64,000 nt of DNA. Source: Urbifossiella limnaea. Its GTDB lineage: Bacteria > Planctomycetota > Planctomycetia > Gemmatales > Gemmataceae. Made by a program: the position numbers and the translations under genes. The stretch covers positions 2,898,322-2,962,321 of the forward strand of contig NZ_CP036273.1 in NCBI RefSeq assembly GCF_007747215.1. Direction: 5' to 3'. A model generated the notes under the pieces. It searched no databases, had not been told where the DNA came from, and saw only the letters and a program-made list of their open reading frames with translations. Positions within the stretch are counted from its first letter, which is position 1, and the number at the start of each line of letters is the position of its first letter. Shown piece by piece: positions 24,447 through 31,270 of the stretch.

Positions 24447-25916
24447 TCACAGAATCGGCGACAGCAGCCGGGCGGCGTTCTCGGCCAGCCGTGCGGCCGC
24501 GGGGCGTGCCGCGAACACCTCGGGGTCGATCCGCACCGACCACTCCAGGTCGTTTAGGAACTCCGCCTCCAGCTCGGCGACCACCTTCGCGTCGTAGATC
24601 AGGGCGTTCGCCTCGTAGTTCAGCAGCAGGCTGCGGTTGTCCAGGTTCGCGCTGCCGACGGACGCCCACTCGCCGTCCACGAGCAGGTACTTGCTGTGCA
24701 TCATGCCGCGGGCGTACTGGTACACCTTCACGCCGGCGGCGAGCAACTCGGGCCAGTAGTACCGGGCCGCGAGAAACGCGACCCAGTGGTCGGGCCGAAA
24801 CAGGCACAGCAGCCGCACGTCCACCCCGGCCCGGCCGGCGAGCACGAGGGCGTCGCGGACGCCCGCGTCGGGGACGTAGTACGGGCTGGCAATCCACACC
24901 CGCTTCCGCCCGCGGAGGATGCCGGCGAAGTACGACTCGCGGACCGCCTTGTGCTCCGCGTCCGGGCCGGAATGGACGATCTGGACGAGGCTCGTCCCCG
25001 GGTGCGGGAGGTGCACCGGGTAGTACGCCGGGCCGCGGGCGGCCTCCTCGGTGGCGAAGTGCCAGTCCTCCAGGAACACCCGCTGCAGCGACTCCACGGC
25101 CGGCCCTTCGACGCGTAGATGGGTGTCGCGCCAGTGGCCGAACTGCGGCACCTTGCCGACGTACTCGTCGCCGATGTTCAGCCCGCCGGTGAAGCCGACG
25201 CGGCCGTCCACGACCAGGATTTTCCGGTGGTTCCGCAGGTTCACGCGGAACCGGTACACCGGGTTGAGCAGCGGCAGGAAGCCGCTCACCTTTCCGCCCG
25301 CGGCGACGATCGCCTTGAACAGCCGCTGGCTGGTCGAGTGCGAGCCGACGGAGTCGTACAGGAATCGCACCTCGACGCCCCGCCGCGCGGCCAGCGTGAG
25401 AGCGGCGACGAACCGCCGACCGGACTCGTCGGGGCGGAAGATGAAGAACTCGATGTGGACGTGGTGCTTCGCCTCGGCGATGGCCGCGAGCATGGCGGCG
25501 TAGGCCGTCTCGCCGAGGTGGTACAGCTCGACGCGGTTCCCCGCCGTAACGGGGAAGCCCTCCGGGTGGTGGGCCAACTTGGCCAGCACTTCCCAGCGGC
25601 GCGGCACGGCGCGCGGTCCAGGTGCGCCTTCGCCGGTCTTCGCCTCGGCCGGCACGTCGGCTGCCAGCGATAGGTACTTCTTTCGCCGGTGCTGCTTCCG
25701 CCGGATCGGCCGGCTGATCGTCTGGTAGCCGAAGACGAAGAACATCAGCGGCCCGACGAGCGGCAGCAGGATCACCGCCAAGCTCCAGGCGATGGCCGAC
25801 ATCGGCTCGCGCTTCAGGTGCAGGACCGACAACAGCGTGCCGACGGTGACGACGACTTCGAGGAGAAACAGCCAGCCGGCGACGTCCTGCCAGAACTGGT
25901 CGAGGAATGCGGTCAC
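24447..25916 (-). CDS. Cardiolipin synthase-like phospholipase D protein
   Basis: A 489-residue bacterial cardiolipin synthase type. Two N-terminal membrane helices (LFLEVVVTVGTLLSVLHL and AWSLAVILLPLVGPLMFFVF) precede two PLD domains. The HKD motifs are NHRKILVVDGRVGFTGGLN (about residues 229-247) and MHSKYLLVDGEWASVGSANL (about 407-426). It should condense two phosphatidylglycerols, or a related pair, at the inner membrane. The GTG at 25916 is the first start in frame, with AGGGAAG upstream. The HIT gene starts 36 bases downstream. Confidence 0.88.
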   Translation of the reverse strand: MTAFLDQFWQDVAGWLFLLEVVVTVGTLLSVLHLKREPMSAIAWSLAVILLPLVGPLMFFVFGYQTISRPIRRKQHRRKKYLSLAADVPAEAKTGEGAPGPRAVPRRWEVLAKLAHHPEGFPVTAGNRVELYHLGETAYAAMLAAIAEAKHHVHIEFFIFRPDESGRRFVAALTLAARRGVEVRFLYDSVGSHSTSQRLFKAIVAAGGKVSGFLPLLNPVYRFRVNLRNHRKILVVDGRVGFTGGLNIGDEYVGKVPQFGHWRDTHLRVEGPAVESLQRVFLEDWHFATEEAARGPAYYPVHLPHPGTSLVQIVHSGPDAEHKAVRESYFAGILRGRKRVWIASPYYVPDAGVRDALVLAGRAGVDVRLLCLFRPDHWVAFLAARYYWPELLAAGVKVYQYARGMMHSKYLLVDGEWASVGSANLDNRSLLLNYEANALIYDAKVVAELEAEFLNDLEWSVRIDPEVFAARPAAARLAENAARLLSPIL

Positions 25917-25988
25917 GCGGCTTCCCTACAGAATCGAGGCGGTGGTGTGATTCTACCGTAAAACACCCTGCACCCCAGGAGTGCCCGC

Positions 25989-26984
25989 GTGAATGCCGTC
26001 GTGTTCGACCGAACCGGACCCCCCGCCGAGGTGTTGGAGCTGCGCGAGGTGCCGGCCGCGGAGCCGCGCCGCGGCGAGGTGCTGGTGCGGATGCTCGCCA
26101 GCCCCGTCAACCCGTCCGACCTCATGTACGTCGAGGGGAAGTACGGGCTGAAGCCGACCCTCCCGGCGACGCCGGGGTTCGAGGGCGTCGGCGTCGTGGA
26201 ATCGAACGGCGGCGGCGTCCTCGGCTGGCTGCGGAAGGGGAAGCGGGTGGCGGTCATCAACGACCGCGTCGGCAACTGGGCCGAGTACACCGTCACCCGC
26301 GCCCGGCAGGTCATCCCGGTGCCCGACGACCTGCCGGACGAGCAGGCCGCGACGTTCTTCGTCAACCCGGCCACGGCCGTCGCCATGACCCGCGACGTGC
26401 TGAAGGTGCCGGCCAGCGAGTGGCTGTTGCAAACGGCCGCGGGGAGCAACCTGGGCCAGATGGTGATCCGCCTCGGCAAGCGCGCCGGCTTCCGCACGCT
26501 GAACGTCGTCCGCCGCCGCGAACAGGCCGCCGAGCTGACGGCGCTCGGCGCCGACGCCGTGATCGTAGAGGGCGACGGTCCGATCGAGGAGCAGGTGCGA
26601 GCGGCGGTGCCCGGGGGCGTGCGTTACGCCATCGACCCCGTCGGCGGCGCGACCGGCACCGCGGCGATCGCCTCACTCGCGCCGGGCGGGCGCGTCCTGC
26701 TGTTCGGGTCGCTTTCGGACGAAGTGGTGAGCGTTCACCCGCGGCGCATCCTGAGCGGCGACGTGCGCGTCGAAGGCTTCTGGCTCGGCAGCTGGGCGAA
26801 GTCGCAGCCGGTGCTGCGGATGCTGCGGCTGTTCCGCGAGGTCGGCGAACTCATCCGCGACGGCACGCTGACCAGCCCGATCGCCGCGACGTACCCTCTG
26901 GCGAAGGTGCGCGAGGCGGTGACGCACGCCGCCGCGGCGGGGAAGGGCGGCAAGGTGCTGCTGCGGATCGGGGAGCGGAATTAG
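25989..26984 (+). CDS. Zinc-independent MDR reductase (enoyl-CoA/quinone reductase-like)
   Basis: A 331-residue medium-chain dehydrogenase/reductase. SPVNPSDLMYVEGKYG, FEGVGVVESNG and FFVNPATAVAMTRDVL resemble mitochondrial-type trans-2-enoyl-CoA reductases (MECR) and quinone reductases. The nucleotide site is LQTAAGSNLGQMVIRLGKRA (about residues 140-160), followed by NVVRRREQAAEL. Zinc ligands of alcohol dehydrogenases are not seen. GTG 25989 has AGGAG upstream. The gene ends one base before a long palindrome at 26985. Confidence 0.82.
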   Translation: MNAVVFDRTGPPAEVLELREVPAAEPRRGEVLVRMLASPVNPSDLMYVEGKYGLKPTLPATPGFEGVGVVESNGGGVLGWLRKGKRVAVINDRVGNWAEYTVTRARQVIPVPDDLPDEQAATFFVNPATAVAMTRDVLKVPASEWLLQTAAGSNLGQMVIRLGKRAGFRTLNVVRRREQAAELTALGADAVIVEGDGPIEEQVRAAVPGGVRYAIDPVGGATGTAAIASLAPGGRVLLFGSLSDEVVSVHPRRILSGDVRVEGFWLGSWAKSQPVLRMLRLFREVGELIRDGTLTSPIAATYPLAKVREAVTHAAAAGKGGKVLLRIGERN

Positions 26985-27035
26985 GTTTGCCGCAAGCGGC
27001 TTCGCACCACGGTGCGAAGCCGCTTGCGGCAAAAC
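26985..27035. repeat. Palindromic repeat, GCCGCwwGCGGC family, copy 1
   Basis: The arm at 26985-27008 pairs with 27011-27035 around a 2-base centre. Each arm contains the inner palindrome GCCGCAAGCGGC followed by TTCGCACC. It starts directly after the MDR gene's stop codon. Related copies are at 30433 and 53623. Confidence 0.85.
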
Positions 27036-27079
27036 CGAGGAATCCCCCGAACCTCCCCCCGCCCGTCGCGTCCCTTTTT

Positions 27080-27175
27080 GCGAACGCACCGGGTCGCCGC
27101 ACCCAACGCGGGTGGCCTACAAACACGTTCCATTAAACGGAAGTGGTCGCCGGTTCGACTCCGGCCCCCCCGACT
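27080..27175 (+). ncRNA. yrlA: Bacterial Y RNA (YrlA-like), 5' part, split by IS66
   Basis: This half carries, in order: the outer stem strand (27080-27102), GGGT (27110-27113), TACAAA (27118-27123), a hairpin CAC-g-TTCC/GGAAGTG (27124-27145), a T arm with canonical loop TTCGACT between GCCGG and CCGGC (27149-27165) and an acceptor strand CCCCCCG (27166-27172). Every pairing partner lies in the other half beyond the insertion sequence. Having the T arm before the D arm, with the ends joined to a long stem, is the permuted tRNA mimic known from bacterial YrlA RNAs. The Ro60-type gene downstream supports this. Confidence 0.75.
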
Positions 27176-28638
27176 GTACTTGTTTAGCGCCCCCGCTGGC
27201 ACGCAGGGGGAGCTGATCGCGGCCCGATTTCCTACCCTGCCGTCATGGACGAGCCCGCGTGTCCCGGCTGCCGGGAACTCCTCCAACGCGTCGCCGCTCT
27301 CGAAGCCCGGGTCGCCGAGCTGACCCGGAAGCTCGAGGACGCACTCCGCGCGGGCAAGCGGCAGGCCGCCCCGTTCCGCAAAGGTCCGCCCAAGCCCGAC
27401 CCGAAGACGCCCGGCCGCAAGTCGGGCGCCGCCCACGGTACCCACGGCCACCGGCCCCCGCCGCCGCCCGACCAGATCGCCGAGTGCCACGACGCCCACC
27501 TCCCCGACGCCTGCCCGCACTGCCCGGGCCGCATCGTCGAGACCGGCACCGCCGACCAGTTCCAGACCGACATCCCACGCCGCCCGCTCGTGCGGAAGTT
27601 CCGCATCCACGTCGGTCACTGCGACACGTGCGGCAAGCGGACCCAGGGCCGGCACCCGCTCCAGACGTCCGACGCCCTCGGCGCGGCCGCCAGCCAGGTC
27701 GGCCCCGACGCCCAGGCCGCGGCCGCGACCTTGCACACCCGGATGGGGCTGTCGCACGGCAAGGTGGCCGCCGTCTTCGACGCCCTGTTCGGCATCACGC
27801 TCACCCGCGGGGCCAGCGCCCAGATCAACCTCCGGGCGGCGACGCGACTCGAACCGGACTACCACCTCATCCTCGGTGAGGTGCGGACGTCCGAGCAGAT
27901 CGCGGCCGACGAGACGGGGTGGCGGATCGGGGGGCACCCCGCCTGGCTCCACGCCTGGGTCGGTGACCGGGCCACCGCGTACGCCATCGACTCCCAGCGC
28001 AGTGCGGCCGTCCTGGAGCGGGTCATCGGCGTGGACTGGTCGGGCATCCTGAGCCACGACGGTTTCGCCTCGTACGACCGGTTCGAGGGCGCGATCCATC
28101 AGCAGTGCGTGGCCCACGTGCTGCGGCGCGCCCGCGACCTGCTGGCGACGGCCACCCGGGGAGCCGTGCGGTTCCCGCGGCAGGTGATCGCGTTGCTCAC
28201 GGAGGCGATCCACTGGCGGAACGGGTACGCGCCCGGGGCGTGGACGTCGGACCAGTTGGAGGAGCACCGGGAGGGGTTCGACGACCGGTTGCGGCGGCTG
28301 GTGCTCCGGCCGCGTGCGGTCCCGGCGCACGCCACGCTGGCGCGGCACCTGTGGCGTCACTTCGAGCAGTGGTTCGGGTTCGTGTTCGACCCGCGGGTCG
28401 AGCCGACGAACTGGGCGGCCGAGCAGGCGATCCGGCCGGCGGTGGTGAACCGGAAGGTGTGGGGCGGGAACCGAACGGCGGCTGGCGCGTGGGCGCAGGG
28501 GGTGCTGATGTCAGTACTGGAGACGTGCCGGCGACGGGGTCATGCGGTCGTGGACTACATCAGCCAGACGCTCCGCGCGGCCGGCAACGGGCTGGTCCCG
28601 CGACCGGTGCTACTGCCGACGGGCTAATCAAGTACGGC
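27176..28638 (+). mobile_element. IS66-family insertion sequence, single-gene form
   Basis: The element is about 1.46 kb. Its left end GTACTTGTTTAGCGCCC (27176-27192) is the inverted match of GGGCTAATCAAGTAC (28621-28635), which also contains the transposase stop. The flanks repeat CCCCGACT (27168-27175 and 28639-28646), the 8-bp duplication size expected for IS66. The right boundary is uncertain by about 3 bases because of a C run. Only a tnpC-type transposase is present; the small tnpA and tnpB genes of classical IS66 are absent. Confidence 0.8.
27245..28627 (+). CDS. IS66-family transposase (TnpC)
   Basis: A 460-residue intact transposase. Domains in order: an N-terminal leucine-rich coiled coil (LLQRVAALEARVAELTRKLE), a Lys/Pro-rich linker, a zinc-binding region with CPHCPG and CDTCGK (about residues 92-135), and a DDE nuclease core. 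Candidate catalytic residues are the Asp in AADETGWRIGG (about 222), the Asp in LSHDGFASYD (about 272) and the Glu in PTNWAAEQAIRP (about 391). No frameshift is seen, so it may still be active. It is transcribed in the same direction as the interrupted Y RNA and the downstream rsr gene. Confidence 0.93.
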   Translation: MDEPACPGCRELLQRVAALEARVAELTRKLEDALRAGKRQAAPFRKGPPKPDPKTPGRKSGAAHGTHGHRPPPPPDQIAECHDAHLPDACPHCPGRIVETGTADQFQTDIPRRPLVRKFRIHVGHCDTCGKRTQGRHPLQTSDALGAAASQVGPDAQAAAATLHTRMGLSHGKVAAVFDALFGITLTRGASAQINLRAATRLEPDYHLILGEVRTSEQIAADETGWRIGGHPAWLHAWVGDRATAYAIDSQRSAAVLERVIGVDWSGILSHDGFASYDRFEGAIHQQCVAHVLRRARDLLATATRGAVRFPRQVIALLTEAIHWRNGYAPGAWTSDQLEEHREGFDDRLRRLVLRPRAVPAHATLARHLWRHFEQWFGFVFDPRVEPTNWAAEQAIRPAVVNRKVWGGNRTAAGAWAQGVLMSVLETCRRRGHAVVDYISQTLRAAGNGLVPRPVLLPTG

Positions 28639-28726
28639 CCCCGACTCACCGGGGGGTAGCTCAGTGGTAGAGCACTTTGTGTAACCCAAAGCCGGCCGGA
28701 CTCGTGCGGCGGCCCGGGGCGTTCGC
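28639..28726 (+). ncRNA. yrlA: Bacterial Y RNA (YrlA-like), 3' part, split by IS66
   Basis: After the target-site duplicate come the acceptor strand CGGGGGG (28650-28656), TA, and a D arm GCTC-AGTGGTA-GAGC (28659-28673). TTTGTG (28676-28681) and ACCC (28684-28687) pair with TACAAA and GGGT of the 5' part. The outer stem strand at 28704-28726 pairs with 27080-27102 over 23 positions, with one A-G mismatch and one G-T wobble. Joining the parts without the IS gives a 7-bp acceptor stem capped by ACTCAC. The rsr gene starts about 180 bases downstream. Confidence 0.75.
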
Positions 28727-28904
28727 CGCTATCATCGAGCCAACCCGTACCCGACGGCGGAAGCGTACACACATATTTCGGTGCCGAAGAGGCCACACGG
28801 GGTCGCGCCCCGGCCGAACACCAGTCGTGAAGACCGCTTCCCGAACTTGTACGGGTTCCATTCCACGGCCGCCGCGGGCGGCCGCTTTCGTTGGAGGTCC
28901 GCCC

Positions 28905-30419
28905 ATGACGACGACCGTGCAGAACGAGCAGGACCTGCGGCTGGCGATGCTCAACAGCCTCCTCACCTGCCCGCACCGGAACCTCGGCCTCGTCCACCCG
29001 CTGCACGCCGACCTGGCGGCGACGGACCCGCGGTTCTACGTCCGCCTCGCCGCCTGGTACGCCGACCACGGCGACGTGCGCGACCACCACGAGATGTTCG
29101 TCGTCACGCTGGTGCTGAGCGGCTTCCCGGGCCACCGCGGGGTCGGCCTGGCGCTGCTCCGGCAGCTGCCGGCGTACCAGCTCGGCCGCGTCGTGGACTT
29201 CATCCACGGCTGGAAGGAGGAGGTGACCGTCGAGGTGGTCGCGCCGAAGAAGGAGCGGGTGCGGATGACCGCCGACGGCGGCCTCGGCCGGAACGTGCCG
29301 CGGTCGGTGCGGACGGAGGTCACGCGGTACCTCCGCGAGCGCGAGGCCGACGACCGGTGGTTCGACAGCACCGCCCTCACCGCCCGCAAGGCGCTGAAGC
29401 GGCTGTACGCCCTGCTGCACGTCAAGCCCGGCCCGCGGGCGCAGGCCGTGCTGTTCGACGACCGGCCGCCCGAGGGGTCGAAGCTGGCCGGGCTCAAGGC
29501 CCTCGCCGGCGCCGACTCGCCCGACCTGGCGGCCCGGCTCATCGCCCAGCACGACGTGCCGTTCCGCGTCGCCGTCGGGCTGGTGAAGGCGATGACCCCG
29601 CCGGTGCTGAAGGCGCTCGTGGGCCGGATGACGCCGCAGGAGGTCATCAACAACCTCGACATGCTCAGCCGCCGCGGGGCGTTCGACGAGCCGGCCGTGA
29701 AGGCGCTCGTCGAGGCCCGGCTGGAGCAGGCCAAGACGGTCGGCCGCGTCAGCGCGTTCAAGGCCGAGAAGGCCCGCGACGCGGCCGGCGTGTCGGCCGA
29801 CGTGAAGGCCCGGCTCGACGCCGTGGCCGACGCCCGCGTGAAGGCGCGGGGGCGGATCACGCGGCCGACGGCGCTGCTCATCGACAAGTCGGGGTCGATG
29901 TCGCAGGCGATCGAGGTCGGCAAGCGGCTCGGGGCGCTGCTCGCGGCCGTGGCCGACCGGGAGCTGTACGCCTACGCCTTCGACACCATCGCCTACCCGG
30001 TCGAGGCCGCGGGGCCGGACCTGGCGGCGTGGGAGACGGCGCTGGCGGGCATCACCGCCGGCGGCGGCACGTCGGTGGGCGCGGCTGTCGAGGTGCTGCG
30101 GCGGAAGCGGCAGTACGTCGAGCAGCTGGTGGTCGTGACCGACGAGGGAGAGAACACCGCCCCCCTGTTCGTGCCGGAACTCCTGAAGTACCGGGACGAG
30201 TTGAAGGTCGAGCCGGCGGTCTGCTTCGTCAAGGTGACGGGCGCGACGGCGGAGCTGGAGGCGGCGTGCCGCAAGGCCGGGGTCGCGGCCGACGCCTACC
30301 AGTTCGACGGCGACTACTACGCGCTGCCGAACCTGGTGCCGCTGCTCGCCCGGCCGAGCAAGCGGGAGCTGCTCCAGGAAATCCTGGAGTACCCGCTGCC
30401 CGAGCGGCGGGCGGGCTAA
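28905..30419 (+). CDS. rsr: TROVE/vWA-domain protein, Ro60 (Rsr) ortholog
   Basis: A 504-residue protein; ATG 28905 has GGAGG at 28892-28896. Residues 1-310 are helical and repeat-rich, consistent with a TROVE ring; RMTPQEVINNLDMLSRRGAF (about 245) resembles the conserved Ro60 segment. The C-terminal vWA domain has the MIDAS residues in DKSGSMS (about 327-333), GGGTSVG (about 386) and VTDEGE (about 411). Ro60 proteins bind Y RNAs and misfolded RNAs and, in bacteria, assist exonucleases such as PNPase. A Y RNA gene lies directly upstream, split by an IS. The 180-base leader contains a GC-rich hairpin (GGCCGCCGCGGGCGGCC). A more general vWA/HEAT function cannot be excluded from the protein alone. 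Confidence 0.78.
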   Translation: MTTTVQNEQDLRLAMLNSLLTCPHRNLGLVHPLHADLAATDPRFYVRLAAWYADHGDVRDHHEMFVVTLVLSGFPGHRGVGLALLRQLPAYQLGRVVDFIHGWKEEVTVEVVAPKKERVRMTADGGLGRNVPRSVRTEVTRYLREREADDRWFDSTALTARKALKRLYALLHVKPGPRAQAVLFDDRPPEGSKLAGLKALAGADSPDLAARLIAQHDVPFRVAVGLVKAMTPPVLKALVGRMTPQEVINNLDMLSRRGAFDEPAVKALVEARLEQAKTVGRVSAFKAEKARDAAGVSADVKARLDAVADARVKARGRITRPTALLIDKSGSMSQAIEVGKRLGALLAAVADRELYAYAFDTIAYPVEAAGPDLAAWETALAGITAGGGTSVGAAVEVLRRKRQYVEQLVVVTDEGENTAPLFVPELLKYRDELKVEPAVCFVKVTGATAELEAACRKAGVAADAYQFDGDYYALPNLVPLLARPSKRELLQEILEYPLPERRAG

Positions 30420-30432
30420 CTCAGGTCGTTGA

Positions 30433-30482
30433 GTTGCCGCTAGCGGCTTCGCGCTGCCCCGCGCGAAGCCGCTAGCGGCAAC
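30433..30482. repeat. Palindromic repeat, GCCGCwwGCGGC family, copy 2
   Basis: A perfect 22-base inverted repeat, 30433-30454 with 30461-30482, containing GCCGCTAGCGGC and TTCGCGC in each arm. It lies 13 bases after the rsr stop and probably ends that transcript. Confidence 0.85.
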
Positions 30483-30557
30483 GTCGCTTTTCGCGGGCGC
30501 GTCGTGTAGCATTTCGTTGCGTCGGTCCCACCCCGCTCACTCCTCTCGGAGCCCCTC

Positions 30558-31265
30558 ATGCGTTTCCTCCTGCTCGTCCCCGCCGTCCTGGTCGCGTCGC
30601 TCGCGCCGGCCGCGGACCCCACCCCCGTCAAGCTCTTCAACGGCAAGGACCTCACCGGCTGGAAGGCGAAAAATCCCGCCAAGAACCAGTGGCAGGCGTG
30701 CGCCGCGTCGTGGAACGAGAAGGACCCCGGCAAGCTCGTCGGCGGTATCGACAACTCGCCCGACGGCTCGGGGAAGGTGCTGGCCGCGATCAGCGGCGGC
30801 GGGTCGGACCTGTACACCGAGGCGAAGTTCGGCGACTGCCTGTTGGAGGTCGAGTTCATGCTGCCGAAGGGGTCGAACTCCGGCATCTACGTGATGGGCG
30901 AGTATGAGGTGCAGGTGCTGGACAGTTACGGCAAGCCGGCCGACAAGCTCGGCATGGGCGACCTCGGGGCGCTGTACAGCGCCGCCGCCCCGAAGGTGAA
31001 CGCGGCCAAGAAGCCGGGCGAGTGGCAGAAGTTCGAAATCATCTTCCAGGCGCCGAAGTTCGAGAACGGGAAGAAGACCACGAACGCCAAGTTCCGGTCG
31101 GTCGTGCTCAACGGCACGACACTCCACAAGGACGTGGAGATGAAGGGTGCAACGCCCGGCGGCCTGACCGGGAAGGAAGCGCCGGAAGGCCCGCTGATGC
31201 TCCAGGGTGACCACGGGCCGGTGGCCTACCGGAACCTCAAGGTGACCCGGGTCGAGATCAAGTAA
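30558..31265 (+). CDS. Secreted DUF1080 protein
   Basis: A 235-residue exported protein (signal MRFLLLVPAVLVASLAPAA) with a single DUF1080 domain. Typical pieces are KLFNGKDLTGWKAKNP, YTEAKFGDCLLEVEFMLPKG, SNSGIYVMGEYEVQVLDSYG, GEWQKFEIIFQAPKF and GPLMLQGDHGPVAYRNLKVT. The family adopts a lectin-like beta sandwich and includes 3-keto-glycoside hydrolases. It differs from the DUF1080 gene at 20146 in having a longer central loop (AAPKVNAAKKPGEW). It appears monocistronic, with a repeat hairpin upstream and a convergent gene 5 bases downstream. Confidence 0.88.
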   Translation: MRFLLLVPAVLVASLAPAADPTPVKLFNGKDLTGWKAKNPAKNQWQACAASWNEKDPGKLVGGIDNSPDGSGKVLAAISGGGSDLYTEAKFGDCLLEVEFMLPKGSNSGIYVMGEYEVQVLDSYGKPADKLGMGDLGALYSAAAPKVNAAKKPGEWQKFEIIFQAPKFENGKKTTNAKFRSVVLNGTTLHKDVEMKGATPGGLTGKEAPEGPLMLQGDHGPVAYRNLKVTRVEIK

Positions 31266-31270
31266 CGCGG

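Noticed and set aside
27124-28680. Two broken tRNA genes (3' half near 27150, 5' half near 28660) flanking the IS
   Set aside because: The outer regions also pair (23-position stem plus inner stems) and the order is T arm, acceptor, D arm, which fits a Y RNA tRNA mimic beside an rsr gene better than two truncated tRNAs. No normal anticodon arm with U33 in both halves could be built.
28727-28904. A second tRNA-like or Y RNA element in the rsr leader (GGGTTCCATTCC)
   Set aside because: The T-loop-like string lacks a matching stem and no D arm follows; only a GC hairpin before the ribosome site is clear.
26985-30482. Integrated phage or genomic island bounded by the two GCCGCwwGCGGC hairpins
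   Set aside because: No integrase or phage genes lie inside, and another copy of the repeat occurs far away at 53623.
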